Of a stretch of 39,121 bases of DNA, positions 14,714-21,135 are shown piece by piece. Numbering within the stretch: the stretch's first letter is position 1; every line of letters starts with the position of its first letter. This DNA comes from Oscillospiraceae bacterium (lineage in GTDB: Bacteria; Bacillota; Clostridia; Oscillospirales; Oscillospiraceae). Made by a program: the position numbers and the translations under genes. A model generated the notes under the pieces. That model was not told the DNA's origin and did no database searches. It was given only the letters and a program-made list of their open reading frames with translations. The stretch covers positions 1-39,121 of the forward strand of contig CADBKO010000025.1 in assembly GCA_902795345.1 (NCBI GenBank), written 5' to 3'.

Positions 14714-15733
14714 ATGCTGCATACTTTGGGAAAAACCGGGATAACCGTGGATAAGGTGGCCTTCGGCGCGCTGCCGGTGCAGCGCGTCGGCATGGAGGAA
14801 GCGGTGGCGCTCCTGCGCCGGGCTCTGGACGGGGGCATCACCTTCTTCGACACCGCCCGGGCCTACACCGACAGCGAGGAAAAGCTGGGCGCCGCCTTCG
14901 AGGGCTTGCGGGACCGCCTCTACATCGCCACCAAGACGGGGGCCGTCAAGCCGGAGGGCTTCTGGGCGGACCTGGAAACAAGCCTCCGCAATCTCCGGAC
15001 GGACCACGTGGACATCTACCAGTTCCACAACCCTGCCTTCGTGCCCAGGCCCGGGGACGGGAGCGGCCTCTATGAATGTATGCTGGAGGCGAAGAAGCAG
15101 GGCAAGATCCGCCACATCGGCATCACCAACCACCGCATCGGCCTGGCGGAGGAGATCGTGAAATCCGGCCTTTACGAGACGCTGCAATATCCCTTCAGCC
15201 TGCTTGCCACGGACCGGGACAAGGCTTTGGTGAAAAAGACGGCGGAGGCCGGGATGGGCTTCATCGCCATGAAAGCCATGTCCGGCGGCCTCATTACAAA
15301 CTCCGAAGCAGCCTGCGCCTTCCTGAACCAGTGGCCCGTGCTGCCCATCTACGGGGTCCAGCGCCCCTCGGAGCTGGAGGAATTCCTCTCTTATGTGGGG
15401 AAGGACCTGAAGCTGACGCCGGAGCTGGAAGCGGTCATCGCCCGGGACCGGGAGCAGCTGGCCGGGGATTTCTGCCGCGGCTGCGGCTACTGCATGCCCT
15501 GTCCCCAGGGTATCCAGATCAACACCTGCGCCCGCATGAGCCTGCTGCTGCGGCGCAGCCCCTCCGCCATGTGGCTCTCGGAGATGGGCCAGGGCATGAT
15601 GAAGAAGGTGGAGGACTGCGTCCACTGCGGCCAGTGCGCCGCCAAATGCCCCTACTCCCTGGATACGCCGGAGCTTTTGAAGCGGAATTACGAGGATTAC
15701 AAGAACATTCTGGCCGGAAAGACGGTCATCTGA
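14714..15733 (+). CDS. Aldo/keto reductase with C-terminal [4Fe-4S] ferredoxin-like domain
   Basis: A 339-aa oxidoreductase. Residues 1-265 are the AKR barrel with the catalytic tetrad visible: Asp in FFDTARAYTDSE, Tyr in the same motif, Lys in YIATKTG and His in IYQFHNPAF. Residues 265-330 carry two cysteine clusters: CRGCGYCMPCPQGIQIN and CVHCGQCAAKCPYSL, as in the iron-sulfur AKR group of anaerobes. Electrons may therefore pass between NAD(P)H and an iron-sulfur partner. ATG 14714 is preferred (AGGAGG 7 nt upstream) over TTG 14708. The physiological substrate is unknown. Confidence 0.88.
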   Translation: MLHTLGKTGITVDKVAFGALPVQRVGMEEAVALLRRALDGGITFFDTARAYTDSEEKLGAAFEGLRDRLYIATKTGAVKPEGFWADLETSLRNLRTDHVDIYQFHNPAFVPRPGDGSGLYECMLEAKKQGKIRHIGITNHRIGLAEEIVKSGLYETLQYPFSLLATDRDKALVKKTAEAGMGFIAMKAMSGGLITNSEAACAFLNQWPVLPIYGVQRPSELEEFLSYVGKDLKLTPELEAVIARDREQLAGDFCRGCGYCMPCPQGIQINTCARMSLLLRRSPSAMWLSEMGQGMMKKVEDCVHCGQCAAKCPYSLDTPELLKRNYEDYKNILAGKTVI

Positions 15734-15738
15734 ATCTC

Positions 15739-15754
15739 ACCTGCCATTTGTCAT
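15739..15754 (+). promoter_or_regulatory. 16-bp motif shared with the surface-protein upstream region (copy 1)
   Basis: ACCTGCCATTTGTCAT occurs here, 56 bp before the -35 box of the LysM gene, and identically at 21011-21026 upstream of the triple-repeat surface protein. Both genes encode secreted or anchored envelope proteins, so an activator site or other shared control element is likely. Confidence 0.5.
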
Positions 15755-15810
15755 ATTGCCCAAATCTGCATCTTTATTCCGCTTTTTTCCGTCAATCCTG
15801 TGACAGCTAC

Positions 15811-15839
15811 TTGTTATTTTTCCCGAATAGTGCTATGAT
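15811..15839 (+). promoter_or_regulatory. SigA promoter of the LysM gene
   Basis: TTGTTA (15811-15816), 17-bp spacer, TATGAT (15834-15839). The spacer TTTTTCCCGAATAGTGC closely resembles the spacer of the promoter before the DinJ gene at 35184-35212. Confidence 0.65.
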
Positions 15840-15887
15840 GCACTCACCTGCGATTTCAAGCAAGCATTTTTTTGAGGAGGTTTTCAC

Positions 15888-16700
15888 ATGAAAAAAGTCA
15901 TCGCCCTGATCCTGGCAGTCATGCTGGTGTTCTCCCTCTGCATTTTCAGCACCAGTGCGGCTGACAAGACCATCACCCCCAGCGCCACCATCGGCGGACA
16001 GACCGTTACCATGACGGCCACCGGTGTGCAGGACAGCTTCACGCTGTTCGACATCATGACCATCTTCGGTTCCTCCGGCGGCCCCTACACCTACGCTCTC
16101 TGGTTCGACTACGGCGGCACCTTCTCCTTTGATAAGGACGTCACCCTGTCCAAGACCTACTACGCGGAAGACTTCAGCACCCTTGGCACCGACACCAAGA
16201 CCATCAAGGCCGGCGAAGTGGTGGACGTGGCCAGCGGCACCTGGAGCGACACCATGGGCTCCATGGTTCCCTGGAGCGAATTCAGCGTCACCATGGACGA
16301 CGGCAACTCCTGGATGATCGTTTACAGCGGCGATCCCGGCAACTATGCCACCGCCACCCCCAATGCCTCTCTGAGCGATTTCCCCGGCACCGTCGCCAAC
16401 TATTCCGCTCCCGCTCCCGCTGCTGAGCCCGATCCCGCTCCTGCGGAGAATCCCCCCGCGGCTGAGGACGGCGGCGATGCGCCTGCTCCCGCTCCCAGCA
16501 CTCCCGCGCCCGCTCCCAGCGCCCCCACCACCCCCATCACCGGCAAGACCTACACCGTCGTCGCCGGTGACTGCCTGTGGACCATTTCCCAGCGCATCTA
16601 CGGCACCGGCACCAAGTGGGGCGAGCTGTGGGCCAACAACACCGACATCATTGCCAATCCCCGGCTGATCTTCCCCGGCCAGGTCATCAAAATCCCCTAA
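15888..16700 (+). CDS. Secreted protein with C-terminal LysM domain
   Basis: A 270-aa exported protein. Residues 1-25 are a signal peptide (MKKVIALILAVMLVFSLCIF then STSAAD). Residues 30-165 form a beta-rich domain I do not recognise, with Asp/Gly-rich turns. Residues 168-217 are a Pro/Ala linker. Residues 219-270 are a LysM peptidoglycan-binding module (GKTYTVVAGDCLWTISQRIY, ending ANPRLIFPGQVIKIP). The protein would bind the cell wall with its novel domain displayed outside. AGGAGG precedes the ATG. Monocistronic: promoter at 15811, terminator at 16726. It shares an upstream 16-bp motif with the triple-repeat surface protein. Confidence 0.85.
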   Translation: MKKVIALILAVMLVFSLCIFSTSAADKTITPSATIGGQTVTMTATGVQDSFTLFDIMTIFGSSGGPYTYALWFDYGGTFSFDKDVTLSKTYYAEDFSTLGTDTKTIKAGEVVDVASGTWSDTMGSMVPWSEFSVTMDDGNSWMIVYSGDPGNYATATPNASLSDFPGTVANYSAPAPAAEPDPAPAENPPAAEDGGDAPAPAPSTPAPAPSAPTTPITGKTYTVVAGDCLWTISQRIYGTGTKWGELWANNTDIIANPRLIFPGQVIKIP

Positions 16701-16725
16701 AGAGAACTAACTCTGAATAAACCTT

Positions 16726-16751
16726 GAGGCACGGGCAAAAGCCCGTGCCTC
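16726..16751. terminator. Intrinsic terminator, probably bidirectional
   Basis: Perfect 11-bp stem GAGGCACGGGC / GCCCGTGCCTC with an AAAA loop between two convergent genes (LysM protein on plus, NifX-like protein on minus). The T-run after it on plus is weak (ATTCTGTTCT). Confidence 0.7.
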
Positions 16752-16774
16752 ATTCTGTTCTGCCCTATCCCGGT

Positions 16775-17167
16775 TTACGACCCGTGGTGGCCGCAATCAT
16801 GCCCGCAGTCATGGCCGCAGCCGCCCTCCGCGTCGTGGGCGGTGCAGTTGGACTGGCTGGAATAGCGAAGCGTACCCCGCAGGAAGCTCTCCACCGCCGC
16901 GTCGCTGGAGCCGCTGACCCCGGCGCAGAGCCGGATGCCCAGCTCGTCCAGAGCCTGCTGGGCCCCGGAACCGATGCCGCCGCAGATGAGGAGGTCCGCT
17001 CCGGCCTTTTTCAGCACGCCTGCCATGGCCTCGTGGCCCGCGTTCTTGGGCTTGATGGTCATGCGGTGCACCACCTTCCCATCCTCCACGTCGTAGATGC
17101 GGAAGAGCTCCGTATGGCCGAAATGCTGGAAGATCTCTCCGTTTTCGTAAGTTACCGCGATCCTCAT
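16775..17167 (-). CDS. NifX/NifB-like FeMo-cofactor-family protein with metal-binding tail
   Basis: A 130-aa protein of the dinitrogenase iron-molybdenum cofactor biosynthesis family. The domain covers residues 1-105: MRIAVTYENGEIFQHFGHTE with the typical HFGH motif, then ADLLICGGIGSGAQQALDEL and GIRLCAGVSG. The tail is a Cys/His repeat, GCGHDCGHDCGHHGS, expected to bind metal. Outside nitrogen fixers such proteins are thought to hold iron-sulfur or metal clusters; no nif structural genes are present here. It lies 15 bp downstream of the nitroreductase on the same strand, so both are probably co-transcribed. Confidence 0.85.
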   Translation of the reverse strand: MRIAVTYENGEIFQHFGHTELFRIYDVEDGKVVHRMTIKPKNAGHEAMAGVLKKAGADLLICGGIGSGAQQALDELGIRLCAGVSGSSDAAVESFLRGTLRYSSQSNCTAHDAEGGCGHDCGHDCGHHGS

Positions 17168-17182
17168 GTCTTTACCCGTCCT

Positions 17183-17740
17183 TTAAACAATGGTGTATTT
17201 CTTCTCTCTGGGCTTGGCCTCCGGCGCTTCCGCCGCCTCCCCCAGGGTGATCCCGAATACGGGGACGTTCCCCTCCGGAACGCCCAGCTTTTTCAGCAGG
17301 GAGCGGCCCTTTTCTCCCTGGAAGGCCATGGTGATGCTGCCGCTGATGCAGGTGCCCAGGCCCAGGCTCTGGGCTGCCAGCACCATATTCTCCCCCAGCA
17401 GGCAGGCATCCCCGCTCCCCCGGGAAGCATCGGCGGTGACGATCAGCACCACCGGCGCGCCGAAGGTGGCGTCAAAGGCCGGGTCCTTGGCCCGCTCCAG
17501 CATGACGGGAGGCAGATCCGGCATAGCCAGCACCGCTTCCTTCTGCAGGGCGGACATCTCTTTCAGCAGCGCCGGGTCCCGCACCGCCGAGACGAACCAG
17601 CCCTGGGTGTTCATGCCGCTGGGGGCCAGGGTACCACATTCCAGGATGGTCTCCAGCTCCTCGTCGGTGACCTTCCTCCCGGTATACTTCCGGATGCTGC
17701 GCCGGGAAGCGATCACATCCGTCACTTCATTGCGGATCAT
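17183..17740 (-). CDS. Nitroreductase family FMN protein
   Basis: A 185-aa flavoenzyme. The N-terminal FMN-binding arginines are in IASRRSIRKYTGRKV, followed by ECGTLAPSGMNTQGW; ENMVLAAQSLGLGTCISGS is the second hallmark, and GNVPVFGITLGEA the third. It would use NAD(P)H to reduce nitro, quinone or flavin substrates. ATG 17740 is chosen because AAGGAGGAATCAGT precedes it; an upstream in-frame GTG at 17797 lacks a ribosome site. It pairs with the NifX-like gene. Its upstream region (17741-17834) is shared with the divergent Dus gene and contains a short inverted repeat. Confidence 0.88.
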   Translation of the reverse strand: MIRNEVTDVIASRRSIRKYTGRKVTDEELETILECGTLAPSGMNTQGWFVSAVRDPALLKEMSALQKEAVLAMPDLPPVMLERAKDPAFDATFGAPVVLIVTADASRGSGDACLLGENMVLAAQSLGLGTCISGSITMAFQGEKGRSLLKKLGVPEGNVPVFGITLGEAAEAPEAKPREKKYTIV

Positions 17741-17775
17741 ACTGATTCCTCCTTCTATTCCACTGTGTTTTATGT

Positions 17776-17791
17776 TACTATATAGATAGTA
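17776..17791. promoter_or_regulatory. Short inverted repeat in the nitroreductase/Dus divergent region
   Basis: TACTAT (17776-17781) and ATAGTA (17786-17791) spaced by ATAG. On the minus strand it overlaps a likely -10 box (TATACT within TGTGGTATACT), so a repressor bound here could silence the nitroreductase and NifX-like genes. No regulator gene is adjacent. Confidence 0.35.
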
Positions 17792-17834
17792 TACCACATC
17801 GTTTCCCGGATTTCCACCGGCGGGAGGTCAGCCC

Positions 17835-18815
17835 ATGGAATTTCTCTTCGCCCCCATGGAGGGGGTCACCGGACGCATATACCGGCGGGTCCACGCCCGC
17901 TTTTTCCCCGGTGTTTCCCGCTATTACGCCCCCTTCTTCTCCCCCTCCGGGGACCATCATTTTCCCCTGCGGGGGCTGACGGACCTGCTGCCGGAGGAGA
18001 ATCCCGGGGTGGACCTGGTGCCCCAGCTGCTGACCAACCGGGCGGAGGACTTCATCTGGGCCGCCGCCTCCCTCATGGACCGGGGCTACAAGGAAGTGGA
18101 CCTGAACCTGGGCTGCCCCTCTGGGACGGTCGTGGCCAAGCGCAAGGGTGCCGGATTCCTGCTCCTGCCCCAGGAGCTGGACACCTTCCTGGAGGCGGTG
18201 TTCTCCGCCCCGGAACTCCGCGGGCTGTCCCTCTCCCTCAAGACCAGGATCGGCTTTGCCGACGAGGGGGAATGGGAAAGGCTGCTGGGTATCTACCGGC
18301 AGTATCCCCTCTCCCAGCTCATCGTCCATCCCCGCCTCCGCAGCGACTACTATACGGGACCGGTGCGCCCGGCTGCCTTCGCCCTGGCCCTGGAAGGGAG
18401 CCCCTTCCCCGTCACCTGGAACGGGGACGTCTTCTCCCCCGCCGACCTGGAGACGCTTCGTGCGCGCTACCCCGGCCTTGACCGGGTGATGCTGGGCCGG
18501 GGCCTGGCGGCGGAGCCGGGCCTGGCGGCGCGGCTGAGCACCGGCGAAGTTTGCAGCCGGGAGACCCTCCACGCCTTCCATGAGGCCGTCAGCGAGGAAT
18601 ACCGTTCTGTCCTCTATGGGGACACCGCCCTCTGCCACCGGATGAAGGAGCTGTGGAGCTATCTGATCCTCCATTTCGAGGGCGGGGAAAAGCATTTCAA
18701 GCGGCTGACGAAAGCCAGGCGCTGGGAGGAATTCCACCTGGCCAGCGAGGCCATTTTCGCGGAGCTCCCCCTGCGGGAGGACGCGGAAATGCCCGGTCTG
18801 CACACCTACCTGTAA
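17835..18815 (+). CDS. tRNA-dihydrouridine synthase family protein
   Basis: A 326-aa FMN TIM-barrel protein. It opens FLFAPMEGVTGRIYRR, has VPQLLTNRAEDF, the VDLNLGCPSGTVVAKRKGAG motif, LKTRIGF, LIVHPRLRSDYYTG and WNGDVFSPADLE, in the normal Dus order; a C-terminal helical domain follows after residue 235. Dus enzymes reduce uridine in tRNA. In the loop after the GCP motif I see KGAGFLL with no cysteine where many Dus proteins have their catalytic Cys, so activity on tRNA is likely but not certain. GGGAGGT lies 6 nt before the ATG. The flavoenzyme gene starts 26 bp downstream. Confidence 0.85.
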   Translation: MEFLFAPMEGVTGRIYRRVHARFFPGVSRYYAPFFSPSGDHHFPLRGLTDLLPEENPGVDLVPQLLTNRAEDFIWAAASLMDRGYKEVDLNLGCPSGTVVAKRKGAGFLLLPQELDTFLEAVFSAPELRGLSLSLKTRIGFADEGEWERLLGIYRQYPLSQLIVHPRLRSDYYTGPVRPAAFALALEGSPFPVTWNGDVFSPADLETLRARYPGLDRVMLGRGLAAEPGLAARLSTGEVCSRETLHAFHEAVSEEYRSVLYGDTALCHRMKELWSYLILHFEGGEKHFKRLTKARRWEEFHLASEAIFAELPLREDAEMPGLHTYL

Positions 18816-18841
18816 TTAACATCGAGAAAGGATGACGCAAT

Positions 18842-20866
18842 ATGGGTTCCAAGTATTCCCACGTATTCGCCCCCATCCGCATCCGGGGCATCGACTTCAA
18901 GAACCGCATCACCCTGGCTCCCACCACCCCCGTCCTGGCCACGGAGGACGGCATCATCACCCATGAATTCGTGGATTGGTTCCGCATGTTCGCCCGGGGC
19001 GGCACGTCTGTCCTCTATCTGGGCAACTGCTCCATCGACCTCAAAGAGAACCAGGACCAGAACTACCAGCTGGACCTTGGCACGGACCGGGGGATGCTGC
19101 CCATGACCTGGTATGCGGACATGGCCAGGCAGTACGGCTGCCATGCCTCCTTCGAGATCAACCACGCCGGTGAGGGCGTGGCCTTCGAGACCTTCGGGCG
19201 GCCCGGCTTTTCCTCCTCCTCCTTCATCTCCGAGGACGAGATCATCCGCGCCAGGATGGCGGGCCGGGAACCTATCCCCTGCCAGGAGATGAGCAAGGAG
19301 AAGATCAAAGAGGTGGTGGAGATGTTCGCCAAAGCCGCCGCCCGGATGAAGCGGGCGGGCATGGACATCGTCATGGTCCACGGCGGCCACGGCAACCTCA
19401 TCAGCCAGTTCACCAGCCCGAAATTCAACCACCGCACCGACGAATACGGCGGCAGCACCGAGAATCGGGCCCGCTTCGCCATCGAGGTCTGCCAGGCCAT
19501 CCGCCGTGCCTGCGGGGAGGATTTCGTCATCGAATACCGCTGCTCCGGCGACGAGGAGGACCCGGAGGGCATGCACATTGACGAGACCATCGAGCTGGCG
19601 GGCTACCTGAAGCCCTATATCGACATCCTCCACGTCTCCGCCGGGCTCCATACCCTCCCCTTCGGCCCCCACCGCTACTACCGCAACTGGTGCCAGAACT
19701 ATCTGATGGACCACTGCTTCAACGTGCACTACGCCCGGGACATCAAGAAGGCCCACCCGGACCTGCTGGTGAACACCGTGGGCAGCATCGTGAGCCTGGA
19801 CTACGCCGAAGAGATCATCGCAAACGGCTGGGCGGACTTCGTGAGCATGTGCCGTCCCCTCATGGCGGACCCGGACATGCCCCGGAAATACGCCGAGGAC
19901 CGGCCCGAGGACCGGCGGCCCTGCCTGCGCTGCGATACCTGCGCCCGCCACCTCATGACCCCCAAGCCCATCTTCTGCGCGGTAAATCCCATGAGCGCCA
20001 TGACCAGCGAGCTGCCCGACGGGGTGGTGCCCACGGCGCGAAAGAAGAAAAAAGTCGCCGTCGTGGGCGGCGGCCCTGCGGGTATCCAGGCCCTCCAGAC
20101 CCTGCTGGACCGGGGCCACGACGTCACCCTCTACGAAAAGGGCAGCGAGCTGGGCGGCCATGTGATCGAGGCCGCCGTGCCCCCCTTCAAGAACGACGTG
20201 CGGGATTACCTCCGCTGGATGCGCCACACCGCCGAGCAATGCCGGGAGCGGGGCGCGCGCATCCTGCTGAACAAGGAGGCCACAGCCGGCGAGCTGGCCC
20301 TTGCGGGCTACGACGCCCTTGTGCTGGCCCTGGGCGCGGAGCCCATCGTGCCGAAGCTGCCGGGCATCGACGGCCCCAACGTGATCTGGGCCCCGGACGC
20401 GGAGGCGGGCAAGGCCCCCGTGGGCCGGCGCATCGCCGTGATCGGCGGCAGCGCCGTGGGCATGGAAGCCGCGCTGGACTTCTCCCTCCAGGGGAAGGAG
20501 GTCTTTGTGGTGGAGATGCTGGAAGAAGGGCCTGCGGGAAGCAAACTCCACACCAGCGCCGGGAGCGGCGCGGCGGAGCTGACGCGCCTTTTCAAGGAGC
20601 GGCAGATCCCGGTCTATTACGGCAAGAGCCTCCGGGAAGTCCGCCCGGACGGGATCCTGGTGCGGGACGTCCGCAGCGGCGGGGAGGAGGCCCTGCCCTG
20701 CGACACGGTGCTGCTGGCGGTGGGCCTGCGGCCCCGGCAGGCAGAGACGGAGGCCCTGCGCCGCTGCGCCCCGGAGACCTCGGTCTTCGTGGTGGGGGAC
20801 GGGAAGAAGGCCGCCTCCATCTGCGAAGCGGTGAACGAGGCCTTCCAGGTCTGCCTGCACATCTGA
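18842..20866 (+). CDS. NADH:flavin oxidoreductase, Old Yellow Enzyme / dienoyl-CoA reductase type
   Basis: A 674-aa three-cofactor enzyme like FadH, BaiCD and BaiH. Residues 1-360 are the FMN barrel (FAPIRIRGIDFKNRITLAPT; the active-site region FEINHAGEGV; QFTSPKFNHRTDEYGGS; EDFVIEYRCSGDE). The [4Fe-4S] ligands are in RPCLRCDTCARH plus the Cys of IFCAVNP. Residues 400-670 bind FAD/NAD(P)H with VAVVGGGPAGIQALQTLLDRG and a second Rossmann motif IAVIGGSAVGMEAALDF. The expected reaction is reduction of an alpha,beta-unsaturated carbonyl; gut relatives act on fatty acids, bile acids or drugs. The actual substrate cannot be read from sequence. A terminator follows at 20900. Confidence 0.88.
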   Translation: MGSKYSHVFAPIRIRGIDFKNRITLAPTTPVLATEDGIITHEFVDWFRMFARGGTSVLYLGNCSIDLKENQDQNYQLDLGTDRGMLPMTWYADMARQYGCHASFEINHAGEGVAFETFGRPGFSSSSFISEDEIIRARMAGREPIPCQEMSKEKIKEVVEMFAKAAARMKRAGMDIVMVHGGHGNLISQFTSPKFNHRTDEYGGSTENRARFAIEVCQAIRRACGEDFVIEYRCSGDEEDPEGMHIDETIELAGYLKPYIDILHVSAGLHTLPFGPHRYYRNWCQNYLMDHCFNVHYARDIKKAHPDLLVNTVGSIVSLDYAEEIIANGWADFVSMCRPLMADPDMPRKYAEDRPEDRRPCLRCDTCARHLMTPKPIFCAVNPMSAMTSELPDGVVPTARKKKKVAVVGGGPAGIQALQTLLDRGHDVTLYEKGSELGGHVIEAAVPPFKNDVRDYLRWMRHTAEQCRERGARILLNKEATAGELALAGYDALVLALGAEPIVPKLPGIDGPNVIWAPDAEAGKAPVGRRIAVIGGSAVGMEAALDFSLQGKEVFVVEMLEEGPAGSKLHTSAGSGAAELTRLFKERQIPVYYGKSLREVRPDGILVRDVRSGGEEALPCDTVLLAVGLRPRQAETEALRRCAPETSVFVVGDGKKAASICEAVNEAFQVCLHI

Positions 20867-20899
20867 TGCGCACAACGATATTCATTCCTGCATAAAGCT

Positions 20900-20935
20900 G
20901 CGGGGCGTCGTTTATGCCGACGCCCCGCGTTTTCT
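20900..20935 (+). terminator. Intrinsic terminator after flavoenzyme gene
   Basis: GCGGGGCGTCG (20900-20910), loop TTTATGC, CGACGCCCCGC (20918-20928), then GTTTTCT. A perfect 11-bp GC-rich stem with a short U-tract. Confidence 0.85.
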
Positions 20936-21010
20936 GTCTCTCCCGCCAAAAACGTTTCTCGCAAGGTCCCCGTTTTTATGCATCTTGATTATGACTTTCG
21001 TCATATCAAG

Positions 21011-21026
21011 ACCTGCCATTTGTCAT
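21011..21026 (+). promoter_or_regulatory. 16-bp shared motif (copy 2)
   Basis: ACCTGCCATTTGTCAT, identical to 15739-15754. It lies about 55 bp before the best -10 (TATAAT, 21082-21087) of the surface-protein gene. The rest of the 269-bp gap 20,867-21,135 holds only the upstream terminator and AT-rich promoter DNA. Confidence 0.5.
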
Positions 21027-21081
21027 TGAAAAATGAAGAATTCATTACCTCTGCTATCTTTTCCCATGAGTTTTTTGTATA

Positions 21082-21087
21082 TATAAT
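21082..21087 (+). promoter_or_regulatory. -10 box of the surface-protein gene
   Basis: TATAAT with a TATA-rich approach (GTATATATAATGC). No good -35 box is found 17 bp upstream (TTTTCC), which fits a promoter that needs an activator, perhaps at the 21011 motif. Confidence 0.5.
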
Positions 21088-21135
21088 GCAAGCGTAAAGC
21101 CCCTGGAAACACAATGCGAAAAGGGAGGAAAAACG

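Noticed and set aside
12890..15625. A 911-codon open frame on the minus strand
   Set aside because: It runs antisense to tcdA, the HAD phosphatase, the zinc-ribbon and the aldo/keto reductase genes, all of which have clear family motifs. High GC leaves few stops in this frame; its protein shows only biased composition.
16775..17167. Considered as evidence for a nitrogen-fixation cluster
   Set aside because: Only a NifX-family domain is present; no nifH, nifD, nifK or nifE-type gene is in the window, and the family is widespread in non-fixing anaerobes.
18806..20875. A 689-codon open frame antisense to the Old-Yellow-type flavoenzyme
   Set aside because: Composition-driven shadow of a gene with clear FMN, Fe-S and FAD motifs; no ribosome site or known domain.
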